Notes: a model not told the origin generated them from the letters alone. A stretch of 39,256 nucleotides of DNA from an uncultured bacterium (GCA_945829425.1 CALZUQ010000024.1:1-39256), one strand, 5' to 3'. Positions 17,220 through 26,282 are shown, numbered from the stretch's first letter. Numbers and translations are program-made.

Positions 17220-17833
17220 TATTTCTGAATTAAGACTGTTGAACCATTATATCCAGCCACAGAGCCCTTGACGATGATGAGGTTCTGCTCTGGAATTACC
17301 TTTAATACTTTGAGGTTCTGAGTTGTTACACGCTCATTACCCATGTGTCCGCCCATTCGCATTCCTTTGAACACCTTTGCTGGGTAAGAACATGCGCCGA
17401 TAGAACCCGGTTTGCGGAGACGGTCGTCCTGACCGTGTGTTGCCTGACCTACACCGCCGAAGCCGTGACGTTTTACGACACCCTGGAAGCCCTTACCTTT
17501 CGATGTTCCTACGACGTCAACGAATTTAGCGTCGTTGAAGAGCTCTACAGTGATTGTGTCTCCGAGGTTATACTCCTCGACGAATTTGAACTCGGCCAAG
17601 TGCTTCTTAGGTGTTGTTCCAGCCTTTTTGAAGATACCTGCCATAGGCTTGTTGGTACGTGACTCTTTAGCCTCTGCAAAACCGAGCTGAAGGGCGCTGT
17701 AGCCATCCTTCTCGACGGTCTTCACCTGAGTAACAACACAAGGACCAGCTTCGATGACAGTGCACGGTACGTTCTTACCGTCGGCACTGAAAACGGATGT
17801 CATTCCGATTTTTCTTCCAATTAATCCTGGCAT
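17219..17833 (-). CDS. rplC: 50S ribosomal protein L3 (uL3)
   Basis: L3 (204 aa) is one of the first proteins to bind 23S rRNA. The start [20 protein letters not shown] and the loop [19 protein letters not shown] with [20 protein letters not shown] are canonical. It is the first gene of the cluster in this window. There is no rpsJ upstream, only a roughly 170-nt leader and a promoter. Confidence 0.98.
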   Translation of the reverse strand: MPGLIGRKIGMTSVFSADGKNVPCTVIEAGPCVVTQVKTVEKDGYSALQLGFAEAKESRTNKPMAGIFKKAGTTPKKHLAEFKFVEEYNLGDTITVELFNDAKFVDVVGTSKGKGFQGVVKRHGFGGVGQATHGQDDRLRKPGSIGACSYPAKVFKGMRMGGHMGNERVTTQNLKVLKVIPEQNLIIVKGSVAGYNGSTVLIQK

Positions 17834-17921
17834 TTCAATTTTAAATTAAAAAAAATATTTGTTTTGAGTTTATTCTATTGAAAAAGTTGTATGTTTTACA
17901 CCGCCTTACACATACACACAC

Positions 17922-17964
17922 AAAAAGAGAACCGACCTCAGGAGTACCCTAAAGCGTTCTTTTT
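17922..17964 (-). promoter_or_regulatory. Leader hairpin of the ribosomal protein operon
   Basis: In the rplC leader a composite stem forms: AAAAAGAAC (17964-17956) against GTTCTCTTTTT (17932-17922) with a two-base bulge, and inside it CTTTAGG against CCTGAGG with G-U pairs and a GTACT loop. It ends in CTTTTT like an attenuator. It lies about 90 bases before the rplC ATG. A role in ribosomal protein feedback or attenuation is inferred. Confidence 0.6.
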
Positions 17965-18012
17965 CAGTGAGTTGATAGCTTCTGCCAGCGCAATCTACAC
18001 CTTTTAACGCTG

Positions 18013-18044
18013 CAAAGGTACTACTTTTCTTTCATTCCCACAAA
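18013..18044 (-). promoter_or_regulatory. Promoter of the ribosomal protein operon
   Basis: On the minus strand, TTTG (18044-18041), a 20-bp spacer and TACCTTTG (18020-18013) match the Bacteroidota promoter closely. Transcription would start near 18006, giving a leader of about 170 nt before rplC. Confidence 0.8.
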
Positions 18045-18282
18045 TTTTTTCGCTCATTTTTTTACTTTTTTTTCGTGGAGTGCGAAAAACGTCAACCATC
18101 TACTCATTTTCATGCATAAGTAGCGTATGTCACAAAACAAAGAGCACACAAGTGAGAATGTCTGCAAGCCATGTGTCAGGAAACCGCTTAACAACATGCA
18201 CAGACCACAAAAACACACGAATTAAAAGCCACTACATAGTACCTCGCAAATTTCTCACAACTCCCGCCAAAATTCTTCCCGA

Positions 18283-18334
18283 GTTCCTCCCATGTTCCTC
18301 CCATGTTCCTCCCAAGTAAGTCCCAAGTAAGTCT
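18283..18334. repeat. Short tandem repeats GTTCCTCCCAT and AGTAAGTCCCA
   Basis: Three copies of the 11-bp unit GTTCCTCCCAT (the last cut short) run from 18283 into two copies of the similar unit AGTAAGTCCCA/T. The repeat lies in non-coding DNA. Confidence 0.7.
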
Positions 18335-18446
18335 CATTTTTTATCAGACAATAATAGAAGACAAAAGGGAATGTCATAGGAGGTGGTTTCTACGTATTCC
18401 CACCTGTATTTTCTTGCACACTAACTTCTGCGATGTAGACTTCAGA

Positions 18447-18473
18447 AGACAGTGGCAAAGAAAGCCGCTGTCT
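18447..18473 (-). terminator. Hairpin after the DUF4405 gene
   Basis: AGACAGTGGC (18447-18456) pairs with GCCGCTGTCT (18464-18473) with one G-U. It lies 54 bp past the stop codon at 18528. The T-run is better on the plus strand (CTTGTTTTCC), so direction is uncertain. Confidence 0.5.
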
Positions 18474-18527
18474 TGTTTTCCAGGTGCAGCAGTTTTGTCA
18501 GAGGAAGGCTTGATGAAGACGGTATTC

Positions 18528-19001
18528 TCAATTGTGGGAATACCATTTCCAATGCTTTACGATATGCAGAGATATGAAGACGGCTGCAATGTAGCCAAAC
18601 TTTCCATGCACACCTCCTATGCCGCAATGCCCGTGCGTCAGCCATAACGGAGCGGCTATAAGGCCTGTTACTACTGTAAGCGCGAAAAACACGGCTGTAC
18701 ATTTTGTTCTCTTTGAATGATGTCTCTTAAAACGGTCAAGCCATTGACTTATGCCATTCCAATTCAGCAAAAGGTGCCACACGCCGAATCCCGTCAGAAC
18801 GGTGGATGAAATGATATGCAGCCATGTGAATACAGCATTGCCTATGCCACGGAATGACGCTCCGTGCAGACACTCCAACATTATACCACTTGCCAACACT
18901 ATCGGCGAAGCGAACAGCAAACACTTGTTGCAAATCTGTAATTGTCTCTTTTTCATAACATTTTTCTTGAGGGACTCATCTTTTATGTATTGTGCGATCA
19001 T
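18528..19001 (-). CDS. DUF4405-type (cytochrome b561-like) membrane protein
   Basis: This 157-aa protein has four likely membrane helices, at residues about 25-45, 55-80, 100-120 and 132-150. Their His residues are well placed for haem binding: H49, H61 and H71 in CLHGASF...WLHIISSTVLTGFGVWHLLLNWNG, plus H115, H118, H123, H142 and H145 (including GHCG and SLHIVKHW). This is the pattern of DUF4405, described for flavinylation-associated cytochromes in electron-transfer chains. No FMN-transfer gene is nearby. The start could also be the ATG 45 bases downstream (MKKRQL). It lies 116 bp downstream of the AraC regulator, transcribed the same way, so it may be its target. That is inference. Confidence 0.65.
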   Translation of the reverse strand: MIAQYIKDESLKKNVMKKRQLQICNKCLLFASPIVLASGIMLECLHGASFRGIGNAVFTWLHIISSTVLTGFGVWHLLLNWNGISQWLDRFKRHHSKRTKCTAVFFALTVVTGLIAAPLWLTHGHCGIGGVHGKFGYIAAVFISLHIVKHWKWYSHN

Positions 19002-19117
19002 TGAACCGCGAATACAGTTTTGACCTCATTTGCTATATCTTCCAGTATTACACAAACAGATATGCCGTACCGAGACGTGAAATGGGCAAGGACTTTTTTC
19101 CTATTATGACGTACACG

Positions 19118-20014
19118 TCATACTGCATTCCTGTATTCATTTGGTGTCATTCCTGTTCGCTGCTTGAAGAATCGAACGAAATGTTGCGGATATTCAAAAC
19201 CAAGACGTTCGGCTATTTGACCTATCGACAGGTTCTCGTCATTCAAATGCTCTTTGGCGGCAGCAACCAGCCGGTCGTTGATGAAGTCCTTTGCCGTGCG
19301 ACCTGTCTCTTTTTTCACCAACTGGCCGAAGTAGCCTGTTGACAGGCAACATTTGTCGGCAAAATAATTCACCGTTGGCAATCCGTGACTCCGCGCCTTG
19401 TCCTTGATGTATGTGCGCAGGAGATTGTCAAACCGCTTCAACAACGAGTGGTTTATCTCCTCTCGGGTGATAAACTGTCGGTCGTAGAAACGCAGACAGT
19501 AGTTGAGCAGCAACTCGATGTTCGACACTATCAGTTCGCGGGTGTGAGTGTCAATGGGGCGCTCAAGTTCCATGTCTATCATGTCAAGCACTTGCTTGAA
19601 CACAACCACTTCCGCTTCTGACAGATGCAGAGCCTCATTACTACTGTATGAGAAGAACTCATAGCGCTGTATGTTCTTGCCAAGGTTTGTGCGATGGAGG
19701 AAGTCGGGATGGAAAAGAATACCGACGCACTTGGGGCGTATGCTTTGGTCAGTAACATCCACCGTCACCGTCTGTCCCGGTTCGAAAGATGTCACAGTCT
19801 GTTCGTCAAAGTCGTAAGGTGTGCGACCGTATGACAAGTTGCAGCCCTTTGTCTCCTTGAGCCAAATGGCATACACTCCATAGTGTACCTGCGATTTGGC
19901 AGACGTACTGTACTGCGTTCTTTCCAAATGAACTACCGTCACCAAGGGGTGAAGGGTCGATATGCCATAATAGTCGTTCACCTGTTGTATAGTATCAAAT
20001 CTTATCTGTTGCAT
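19118..20014 (-). CDS. AraC/XylS family transcriptional regulator
   Basis: The last 100 residues of this 298-aa protein form the paired helix-turn-helix of AraC regulators. The first is PTVNYFADKCCLSTGYFGQLVKKETG. The second, NLSIGQIAERLGFEYPQHFVRFFKQRTG, ends with the typical TPNEYR. The N-terminal 180 residues should be a cupin-like sensor or dimer domain, but the ligand cannot be read from the sequence. Flanking genes in the same direction are a sugar mutarotase-family gene upstream and the DUF4405 gene downstream. A partial promoter lies at 20050-20057. Confidence 0.9.
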   Translation of the reverse strand: MQQIRFDTIQQVNDYYGISTLHPLVTVVHLERTQYSTSAKSQVHYGVYAIWLKETKGCNLSYGRTPYDFDEQTVTSFEPGQTVTVDVTDQSIRPKCVGILFHPDFLHRTNLGKNIQRYEFFSYSSNEALHLSEAEVVVFKQVLDMIDMELERPIDTHTRELIVSNIELLLNYCLRFYDRQFITREEINHSLLKRFDNLLRTYIKDKARSHGLPTVNYFADKCCLSTGYFGQLVKKETGRTAKDFINDRLVAAAKEHLNDENLSIGQIAERLGFEYPQHFVRFFKQRTGMTPNEYRNAV

Positions 20015-20049
20015 ACCTTTATTTGTTCAGAGATTATAATAACACGCTG

Positions 20050-20057
20050 CAAAGATA
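20050..20057 (-). promoter_or_regulatory. Possible -7 element before the AraC gene
   Basis: TATCTTTG on the minus strand matches TAnnTTTG 36 bp upstream of the AraC start. I see no good TTG at the right upstream distance, so the match is partial. Confidence 0.4.
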
Positions 20058-20132
20058 CAAACTATTCCTCAACACTCATGTACCACTATTATGGTTTTTA
20101 ATACCAAAATCGTAGATATTGAATATAAGAGA

Positions 20133-20516
20133 TTATTTGTCGTATATATGAAAAATCCTTGACATCATCTTCCATTTTTCATCAGACGTGGCGTTAGCGT
20201 CACAATTCTGGAACTGTGCGACATACTCCTCCCAGTCCTGCTGTCCCGGGAGGGTGGCGAGACGTGCCATGGCTTCATCCCACGAGAAGTCTTCGGGAGC
20301 ATCGACAATCATGACAATCTTGTTTCCGAGGATATACACCTCCATCTCGAGAATGCCCACCTCTCGCATGCCGGCAAGGATTTCAGGACGGAAATGTTCT
20401 TCGTCGTGAGCCTGACAATACCGCCGGATCAGTTCTGCATCATCCTTCAGCTCCATGATTTGGCAGAAGCGTTTCACCCGCGCTCCATGCTCTTTCTGAA
20501 TATATCCTTCTGTCAT
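20133..20516 (-). CDS. L-rhamnose/L-fucose mutarotase family protein
   Basis: The 127-aa protein belongs to the RhaM family (PF05336-type), which interconverts alpha and beta anomers of 6-deoxy sugars before they enter catabolism. Visible features are VKRFCQIMELKDDAELIRRYCQAH, RPEILAGMREVGILEMEVYILGNKIVM, and LATLPGQQDWEEYVAQFQ. Family members usually have WPE after the catalytic His region; here the Trp is Arg (FRPE), which might affect activity. A GTG at 20477 is an alternative start, but the preceding KEHG resembles relatives. No rhamnose or fucose catabolic genes lie next to it, though a GH95 fucosidase is 2 kb away. It starts 5 bp after the HIT gene, so they are probably co-transcribed. 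Confidence 0.8.
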   Translation of the reverse strand: MTEGYIQKEHGARVKRFCQIMELKDDAELIRRYCQAHDEEHFRPEILAGMREVGILEMEVYILGNKIVMIVDAPEDFSWDEAMARLATLPGQQDWEEYVAQFQNCDANATSDEKWKMMSRIFHIYDK

Positions 20517-20521
20517 AGAGC

Positions 20522-20914
20522 TTATTCAAAGTTTTCACGTATCTTGGCAGCTATACTCTCAAACTCCTCAGGAGTGAGGGAGAGCTTCTTATTTGAGAAG
20601 ATCATGTCCTTCTCCGACTGCATCGGCACAAGGTGTATATGTGCGTGAGGCACCTCAAGCCCCAGGACAGCCTGCCCAACCTTTATGCACGGGAAAGCCT
20701 TCTTTATAGCTTTTGCCACTCTTTTAGCAAACACCTGAAACTCTGCTATCTCCTCGTCCTCCATATCGAAGATATAGTCCACCTCACGACGGGGTATTAC
20801 GAGCGTATGCCCCTTCTGCAGCGGGTTTATGTCAAGGAAAGCATAGAACTTCTCGTTTTCCGCACATTTATAACTTGGTATTTCACCATTGGCTATTTTA
20901 GAAAATATTGACAT
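20522..20914 (-). CDS. HIT family nucleotide hydrolase/transferase
   Basis: The 130-aa protein has the histidine triad HAHIHLV at residues 90-96, preceded by the HIT core DINPLQKGHTLVIPRREV. HIT proteins (Hint branch) hydrolyse nucleoside phosphoramidates or adenylates. The N-terminal zinc-binding CxxC of some members is Ser-containing here (SIFSKI). A start 27 bases upstream exists, but homologues begin at MSIFSKIANGEIP. It is followed closely by the mutarotase-family gene. Confidence 0.92.
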   Translation of the reverse strand: MSIFSKIANGEIPSYKCAENEKFYAFLDINPLQKGHTLVIPRREVDYIFDMEDEEIAEFQVFAKRVAKAIKKAFPCIKVGQAVLGLEVPHAHIHLVPMQSEKDMIFSNKKLSLTPEEFESIAAKIRENFE

Positions 20915-21232
20915 AGTATAATGGTTTTTATTATGGTACATCAGGCATACAGCCGTCAGTCACCGGGATTAGACTTATTGTGGGATTCGATATTAATGGT
21001 GGGGTCATGTAAACATGTGACGATGCGGTGGTCACGTGTTATGACGTGTTGCGTCCTCCTTATGAACCTATTTTGAAATACTACAATTATGTCCGGGGCT
21101 TAGGGATAGCGGCAGGCAGTTGTCAGCCTGCGGCTGAAAGGTTCGGGCAGAGTGGCGTGGCAGCCTTTGTACTGAAACAAAAACGTGGCAGAAGCATGAC
21201 GTTTCGCCACGCTTTCTGCCACGTTTCCCGTG
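20915..21232. other. Gap between HIT gene and greA
   Basis: Apart from the greA terminator, this stretch holds a 6-bp stem GCAGGC/GCCTGC (21112-21117, 21126-21131) and a CATGT-AA-ACATG near-palindrome around 21012. I see no gene and no promoter of the TAnnTTTG form on the minus strand. Confidence 0.5.
21174..21226 (-). terminator. Rho-independent terminator of greA
   Basis: A perfect 13-bp inverted repeat (21181-21193 and 21214-21226, AAACGTGGCAGAA) begins 6 bases after the greA stop codon and is followed on the minus strand by TTTTTGTTT. Confidence 0.9.
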
Positions 21233-21700
21233 TTATTCTATTGTTATGCTGTCAATACGCAGACGTATCTTTCCGCGAGGTATGGTAATCTCTGCCTCAT
21301 CGCCGACCTTCTTGTTCAGAAGTCCCTGGGCAATAGGTGTCTTAATAGAAATCTTGCCCTCTTTGAGGTTTGCCTCCTGTTCGCTTACTATGGTATATGT
21401 CATAGTAGTGTTTGTGGCAAGGTTTGTCATGACAACCTTCGACAACAGCTGGACGCAGTCAGAGCTAAGCCTGCTCTTGTCGATAATCTTCGCCTCGGCG
21501 ATAGTCATCTTCATCTGGTTAATCTTATCTTCGAGATGTGCCTGAGCTTCTTTGGCAGCATCATATTCCGCATTCTCCGAAAGGTCGCCCTTATCACGTG
21601 CCTCAGCAATAGCTGCTGACGCTTTCGGACGCTCTATAGACTCCAGACGCTGGAGTTCGGCAACAAGGTTGTTGTAGCCTTCTTGTGACATGTAAGCCAT
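21233..21700 (-). CDS. greA: Transcription elongation factor GreA
   Basis: GreA (155 aa) rescues backtracked RNA polymerase by stimulating transcript cleavage. The N-terminal coiled coil carries the acidic tip ARDKGDLSENAEYDAAKE (Asp39 and Glu42, equal to D41 and E44 of E. coli). The C-terminal FKBP-like domain contains SPIAQ-like TPIAQGLLNKKVGDEAEI. It is a single gene with its own terminator. Confidence 0.97.
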   Translation of the reverse strand: MAYMSQEGYNNLVAELQRLESIERPKASAAIAEARDKGDLSENAEYDAAKEAQAHLEDKINQMKMTIAEAKIIDKSRLSSDCVQLLSKVVMTNLATNTTMTYTIVSEQEANLKEGKISIKTPIAQGLLNKKVGDEAEITIPRGKIRLRIDSITIE

Positions 21701-22107
21701 AATTGTAGTATTGCTTTTGTTTTTTATGGAGTTCCGTCATCGCCTCGTTATGATTCGCCCAAAGGCTTATGAGTCACAAGCCAATAGAGAAAACGATACG
21801 GTTCTCAAGGTTAATATTTCTACCTTCGGCAGGAACAGTCCTTGCCGTGTTATTGTTCTCAACTCTTTATATCAGAACAGCCGGGAGCATCGTCCGACGA
21901 GAAGCAGCTGCGAGGTGACAGTACACTACCCTCTCTCCAGGCATGTGATGTACATATCCCATTAGCGAAAACCAAAAAGCCATTGCAAGTCAGGTTTTTC
22001 TTAGGCTACAAAAAGATAAGAATCCCAACACTTGTCAGTGTCAAGACTCCCATCTTATCCTTGCGTCATAATTTCCCGGCATCTCTTCTGATGCCTTATA
22101 CTTTATG
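21701..22107. other. Gap between tRNA-Leu and greA
   Basis: The gap contains the tRNA terminator at 22010-22060, a GGCATC/GATGCC stem right after the tRNA (22078-22083 and 22090-22095), and an imperfect stem near 21829-21847 (GGCAGGAACAGTCCTTGCC). I found no clear greA promoter, so greA may be read through or use a weak promoter. A plus-strand open frame covering the tRNA is not a gene. Confidence 0.55.
22010..22060 (-). terminator. Terminator after tRNA-Leu
   Basis: On the minus strand GGATAAGA and TCTTATC close a stem with a smaller inner stem (CTTG/CAAG and ACACT/AGTGT alternatives), followed by TTTTTGT. It lies about 50 bases past the tRNA 3' end. Confidence 0.7.
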
Positions 22108-22190
22108 TACCCGGAGCCGGGCTCGAACCGGCACACCTTATCAGTATTGGTGTTTGAGACCAACGCGTCTACCTATTCCGCCATCCGGGC
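22108..22190 (-). tRNA. tRNA-Leu (CAA)
   Basis: The minus strand folds as a class II tRNA of 83 nt: acceptor arm GCCCGGA/TCCGGGT (first pair G-U), anticodon stem TTGGT/ACCAA enclosing CTCAAAC with anticodon CAA, a variable arm, and the T arm GCCGGTTCGAGCCCGGC. It reads UUG codons. The CCA end is not encoded. Confidence 0.95.
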
Positions 22191-22204
22191 AAAAAATTCG
22201 GATG

Positions 22205-22234
22205 CAAAGGTACAACAAACATTTCATTCAGCAA
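22205..22234 (-). promoter_or_regulatory. Promoter of tRNA-Leu
   Basis: On the minus strand TTG (22234-22232), 19 bp, then TACCTTTG (22212-22205). Transcription would start a few bases before the tRNA. Confidence 0.75.
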
Positions 22235-22276
22235 GGGAAATAAGAAGTAATTAATAATTATTTAACACTTTTCCTC

Positions 22277-22306
22277 TTTGTCATTAATAAAAAAACTATA
22301 ACTTTG
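22277..22306 (+). promoter_or_regulatory. Promoter of the GH95 gene
   Basis: TTTG (22277-22280), 18 bp, TAACTTTG (22299-22306). This is a good match, though the spacer is one short of the usual. It gives a leader of about 70 nt. Confidence 0.7.
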
Positions 22307-22385
22307 CAAACTGTATTTACTTATCACTTTTATCTGACACCCTCCAATATTTCCTTACACATATTTATATATATAAGAAGTTATT

Positions 22386-24980
22386 ATGAGAAAAACCATA
22401 CTGACAATCCTGACACTATTTTCGCTGCCTGTTTTCTCTCTGGCAGACAGCCGAGACAACTACACTCTTTGGTACGACAAGCCGGCAACCTGTTGGGTAG
22501 AAGCCCTGCCGCTCGGCAATGGACGTCTCGGCGCCATGGTGTATGGCGGAACACAGAGCGACACAATACAGCTCAATGAAGACACGTTCTGGTCAGGAGC
22601 ACCTTACAACAACATAAACCGCAAGGCTAAGGACAAGCTGCATGAGATACGACAAGCCATAAACGACAGAGACTATATAAAGGCACAGAACCTCTCGTTA
22701 GCAAACATAACCGCCGACCAGAGCGTCACAGGCCACGGCATGGCGTATGAGTCGGTAGGCAACCTGATATTGACATTCCCCGCAGAACATGCCGACGCCA
22801 CTGACTACCGTCGCGATCTATCACTCGACGACGCCGTGGCACATACTTCATACACAGTAAAAGGGGTGCGCTATACGAGAGAAGCGTTCTCCTCCTTCAA
22901 CGATAACGTCACGCTTATGCGCCTAACGGCGTCCGAGAAGGGTGTCATGGAGTTTGAACTTTCCTTCTGCGCTCCGCAGAAAGACTATCGCATAGCCTGT
23001 GACGTTGCCCGCAGCGACTACGCCCGTGGCGAGATCCGCGTCTTCTCTCACCATGCCCAAACGTTTACAGAGAATATCCCCAACGCCTTGCATTGCGTCA
23101 CGTTCATACGCGTAATAACACCTGACGGACGTTGTACTAACGTCAAAGACCGAATAACGGTAAAGAACGCTACGGAGGCGTATATCATCATCTCAACCGC
23201 CACCAATTTCAAAAAATACGACGACATAACGGGCGATGCAGAGACTGACGCACGAAGGCTCATGAAACTCTTCGTGGCACGCGGCAACATTCAGAACGAA
23301 TATCCTATAGCCCTTTCACAGCATAAGAAGAAATACCAGAAACAGTTCGGGCGAGTAAAACTGTTCCTCGGACATAACCCAAAGCAAGAGAAAAAAACTA
23401 CAGACGTAAGAATTGAAGAGTTTCAGGAACATGCCGACCCACACCTCATAGCCACATATTTCCAGTTCGGACGTTACCTCCTCATCTCCTCCTCGCAACC
23501 AGGGACACAAGCGGCAAACCTTCAGGGAATATGGAACCCTGACGCTGACCAATATCCCGCTTGGGACTCGAAATACACCACGAATATCAACGTCGAGATG
23601 AACTACTGGCCTGCTGAGGTCACCAACCTCGCAGAATGTCATCTGCCGTTCCTCGACCTCATAAAAGATGTCAGCATTACAGGTAAGAGGACAGCCTTTG
23701 AGATGTATGGCGCACGTGGCTGGACACTTCATCATAACACGGACATCTGGCGTTCAACAGGTTCTGTAGACTATTTCCCTTGCAGCATATGGCCTACAGC
23801 CAATGCTTGGTTCTGTTCACATCTCTGGGAAAGTTTTCTCTTTTCCGGTGACAGGAAATACCTCAGCAGCACGGCATTCCCAATTATGCAGGACGCCTGC
23901 CGCTTCTATCTTGACTTCCTGACGAAAGACCCCAATACGGGATATCTCGTGGCATCACCTTCCACATCTCCAGAGAACGACCCAGGGTTTGAGGGGTATT
24001 TTGACGAGATGTCACCATGGCAGCAACATCCTTCCGTATTCTCAGGTGTCGCCATGGACAACCAGATGATTTATGACCTTCTGTACAACACAAGCCAGGC
24101 GGCACACCTCATAGCCGCTTCTTCGTACGGAGAGAAAGCCAACGGGCTTACAGTCTTTGCTGACAGCCTTGACAAGATACGCCGGCAGCTGCCACCCATG
24201 ATGGTAGGACGCTACGGTCAGATGCAGGAATGGCTTGAAGACTGGGACAAAGAATATTCTTCACACAGGCACGTCTCACATCTATGGTGCGCATACCCGG
24301 GTCGTCAGGTATCACCTTTCCGCAATCCGGAACTGGCATCAGCGGTACGTAAGACGCTCATAGGACGTGGCGATGCCTCCAGCGGGTGGTCTATGGGGTG
24401 GAAAGTATGCCTTTGGGCGCGTCTCTTAGACGGCAACCACGCCTACCGTCTTATCCAGAACCAGCTGAACCTCAAGGCAGCCACGGCTACGGTCTCCGAC
24501 CATGACGGCGGCACATATGCCAATATGTTTGACGCCCACCCGCCGTTTCAGATTGACGGCAACTTCGGGTGTACGGCAGGCATTGCAGAGATGCTCGTGC
24601 AGAGTCACGACGGTGCTGTCCACCTGCTCCCCGCCCTCCCTACAGTGTGGAGCGAAGGAAAAGTCAGCGGTCTCCGCACTCGCGGCGGTTTCGAGATAAA
24701 GGATATGACATGGAAGAACGGAGCCCTGACGAGCGTAACAATACTGTCAACCATCGGCGGCAACCTCCGTTTGCGTTCCGCTACACCTCTGCGCATGAAA
24801 AGCGACGGGCGCCTTGTTAAAGCTAAGGGCGAGAACACCAACCCTCTCATGCAGACATACGAGATACTTAAACCGAAAATAGCCGACAGCAAACGTCTCT
24901 TGAAGGTAAAAACCGTAGAGACATCGCTCTACGACATCACGACAAAACCAGGAGAGAAATACACCCTCGTGGCACAATAA
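22386..24980 (+). CDS. GH95 family glycoside hydrolase (alpha-L-fucosidase type)
   Basis: This 864-aa protein begins with a signal peptide ([20 protein letters not shown]), so it acts in the periplasm or outside. It is full length for GH95, inverting enzymes that release terminal alpha-1,2-L-fucose, or in some members alpha-L-galactose. Alignment by motif with the Bifidobacterium enzyme AfcA puts the catalytic residues at Asn400 and Asn402 ([12 protein letters not shown]), Glu530 ([10 protein letters not shown]) and Asp724 ([11 protein letters not shown]). An N-terminal beta-sandwich ([15 protein letters not shown]) precedes the (alpha/alpha)6 barrel, and a beta-domain closes the protein. It is transcribed alone, with no SusC/SusD pair nearby, so its target (host glycan or xyloglucan side chain) cannot be fixed. 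Confidence 0.92.
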   Translation: MRKTILTILTLFSLPVFSLADSRDNYTLWYDKPATCWVEALPLGNGRLGAMVYGGTQSDTIQLNEDTFWSGAPYNNINRKAKDKLHEIRQAINDRDYIKAQNLSLANITADQSVTGHGMAYESVGNLILTFPAEHADATDYRRDLSLDDAVAHTSYTVKGVRYTREAFSSFNDNVTLMRLTASEKGVMEFELSFCAPQKDYRIACDVARSDYARGEIRVFSHHAQTFTENIPNALHCVTFIRVITPDGRCTNVKDRITVKNATEAYIIISTATNFKKYDDITGDAETDARRLMKLFVARGNIQNEYPIALSQHKKKYQKQFGRVKLFLGHNPKQEKKTTDVRIEEFQEHADPHLIATYFQFGRYLLISSSQPGTQAANLQGIWNPDADQYPAWDSKYTTNINVEMNYWPAEVTNLAECHLPFLDLIKDVSITGKRTAFEMYGARGWTLHHNTDIWRSTGSVDYFPCSIWPTANAWFCSHLWESFLFSGDRKYLSSTAFPIMQDACRFYLDFLTKDPNTGYLVASPSTSPENDPGFEGYFDEMSPWQQHPSVFSGVAMDNQMIYDLLYNTSQAAHLIAASSYGEKANGLTVFADSLDKIRRQLPPMMVGRYGQMQEWLEDWDKEYSSHRHVSHLWCAYPGRQVSPFRNPELASAVRKTLIGRGDASSGWSMGWKVCLWARLLDGNHAYRLIQNQLNLKAATATVSDHDGGTYANMFDAHPPFQIDGNFGCTAGIAEMLVQSHDGAVHLLPALPTVWSEGKVSGLRTRGGFEIKDMTWKNGALTSVTILSTIGGNLRLRSATPLRMKSDGRLVKAKGENTNPLMQTYEILKPKIADSKRLLKVKTVETSLYDITTKPGEKYTLVAQ

Positions 24981-25000
24981 AGGCGGATGCCATGCAGGTG

Positions 25001-25054
25001 TAAAACTAATAAGCAGGTGTGCAAAGATACTAGCACACCTGCTTATTAGTTTTA
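25001..25054. terminator. Shared bidirectional terminator of GH95 and manC
   Basis: A perfect 22-bp inverted repeat (25001-25022 and 25033-25054) with a 10-base loop lies between two convergent genes. Both arms end in AAAAC/GTTTT, giving a T-run in each direction. The inner part (AAGCAGGTGTGC) resembles the hairpin after xylB. Confidence 0.9.
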
Positions 25055-25072
25055 AAGGTTACCACGCAGAAA

Positions 25073-26191
25073 TCAAATGTTCTTGTCAATATAATATCTC
25101 ATCAGCTGTTTCACCACAGCGTCAGAATTGTCCGTTCGCGGAGTGATGAGCAAGACTTCGTCATTCTCTACCACGATAAAGTCCTTCAAACCGTTGACTA
25201 CCGCCATGCGTCCTTTCGGCAGTGATATGACGCATCCCTTGGTGTCTGTAAGAGCCGTCTCCGTATCTAAGACGACATTGTCTGAGCCGCCACACGAGAA
25301 GGCATCGTATATGCCATGCCATGTACCTATGTCTGCCCATCCGAAATGGCACTCTTTGACGCAGACGTTCTCCGTACGTTCGAGTATGCCGCTCTCAAGA
25401 GAGAGGTTGGGATAAGTGGAGAAGTTCTCCTCCACCCAGTCGTTCTCCTGCTCCCAGGACGCGCCGGGCATAGTGGCATCGAGACCGCGCATGACAGGTG
25501 GCAGCAGACGTGAGAAACGCTCGTGGAACGTGCCCACAGCCGATATGAACAATCCGGTATTCCACAGGAACTCTCCACTCTGCATAAAAATCTCTGCAAA
25601 CTCACGCTCCGGCTTCTCTGTAAACGACCTCACACAATGTATGTCTTCTGCACTGCTGTCGAAACATTCTCCCAGCTGGATGTAGCCATAGCCTGGTTCT
25701 GGGCGTGTAGGTCGTATGCCCATGGTCAAGAAGCATTTGTGGTCCTTAGCGTGTGACATGGCGTTCAGCACATCCTCCTCAAACTGTTCCTCACCGATGA
25801 TATGCTGGTCGGCGGGCGAGATTATTATCACCCCTTGCCGAGTGATGTTCTCCACTCTATGTGTCGCCCAAGCAGCTATAGGAGCTGTGTTACGGTGTAT
25901 CGGCTCGCAGAGGATATGCTCGTCGTCAAGTTCCGGCAACTGTTCCTTCAGCATACGGATATACTCTTTAGATGTCGAGACATATATATTCTCCGGCAGA
26001 AGGAACTTACGGTATCTGTCATACGTCTGCTGCACGAGAGTTCTCCCTACACCAAAAAAATCTATGAATTGCTTTGGCATAGACGTACGGCTCTTTGGCC
26101 ATAACCTCTTGCCCTTCCCCCCTGCCAGTATCAGGCAGAAGAAATCCTTCCTTACATTATCTGATATGCTTTCCATGTGTTTTGTGTTCAT
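25073..26191 (-). CDS. manC: Mannose-1-phosphate guanylyltransferase
   Basis: The 372-aa enzyme makes GDP-mannose from mannose-1-phosphate and GTP, the entry to GDP-fucose and capsule or O-antigen sugars. Seen are the nucleotidyltransferase signature FCLILAGGKGKRLWPKSR, the PKQFIDFFG motif, SPADQHII, FTEKP and EFLWNTGLF. It is the short form, without the C-terminal phosphomannose isomerase domain of bifunctional ManC/AlgA. An ATG 15 bases downstream is also possible as start. It is transcribed alone from the promoter at 26283-26314. Confidence 0.93.
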   Translation of the reverse strand: MNTKHMESISDNVRKDFFCLILAGGKGKRLWPKSRTSMPKQFIDFFGVGRTLVQQTYDRYRKFLLPENIYVSTSKEYIRMLKEQLPELDDEHILCEPIHRNTAPIAAWATHRVENITRQGVIIISPADQHIIGEEQFEEDVLNAMSHAKDHKCFLTMGIRPTRPEPGYGYIQLGECFDSSAEDIHCVRSFTEKPEREFAEIFMQSGEFLWNTGLFISAVGTFHERFSRLLPPVMRGLDATMPGASWEQENDWVEENFSTYPNLSLESGILERTENVCVKECHFGWADIGTWHGIYDAFSCGGSDNVVLDTETALTDTKGCVISLPKGRMAVVNGLKDFIVVENDEVLLITPRTDNSDAVVKQLMRYYIDKNI

Positions 26192-26282
26192 AAAGGTTTG
26201 AAGATCGTTTTCTTGTATATGCCGTGTTGTATATTATGGTACCAATGTTATCTGCCGTTTCTTTATCTTTCCGGCTTCAATG

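Larger units (their letters stand above)
17834..18527. other. Non-coding region upstream of rplC
   Basis: No gene is supported here. The half next to rplC holds its leader and promoter. The other half holds an 11-bp tandem repeat at 18283-18334 and the hairpin at 18447-18473 that closes the DUF4405 gene. Open frames on the plus strand cross these repeats and have no recognisable product. rpsJ is not here on either strand. Confidence 0.65.

Noticed and set aside
18080..18647. Two plus-strand open frames upstream of rplC
   Set aside because: They run through short tandem repeats and hairpins, show no family features and lack a promoter.
22108..22190. Integration (att) site at tRNA-Leu
   Set aside because: I found no repeat of the tRNA 3' end in the window and no integrase gene.
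21842..22243. 133-aa plus-strand frame over the tRNA-Leu
   Set aside because: It is antisense to the tRNA and its terminator.
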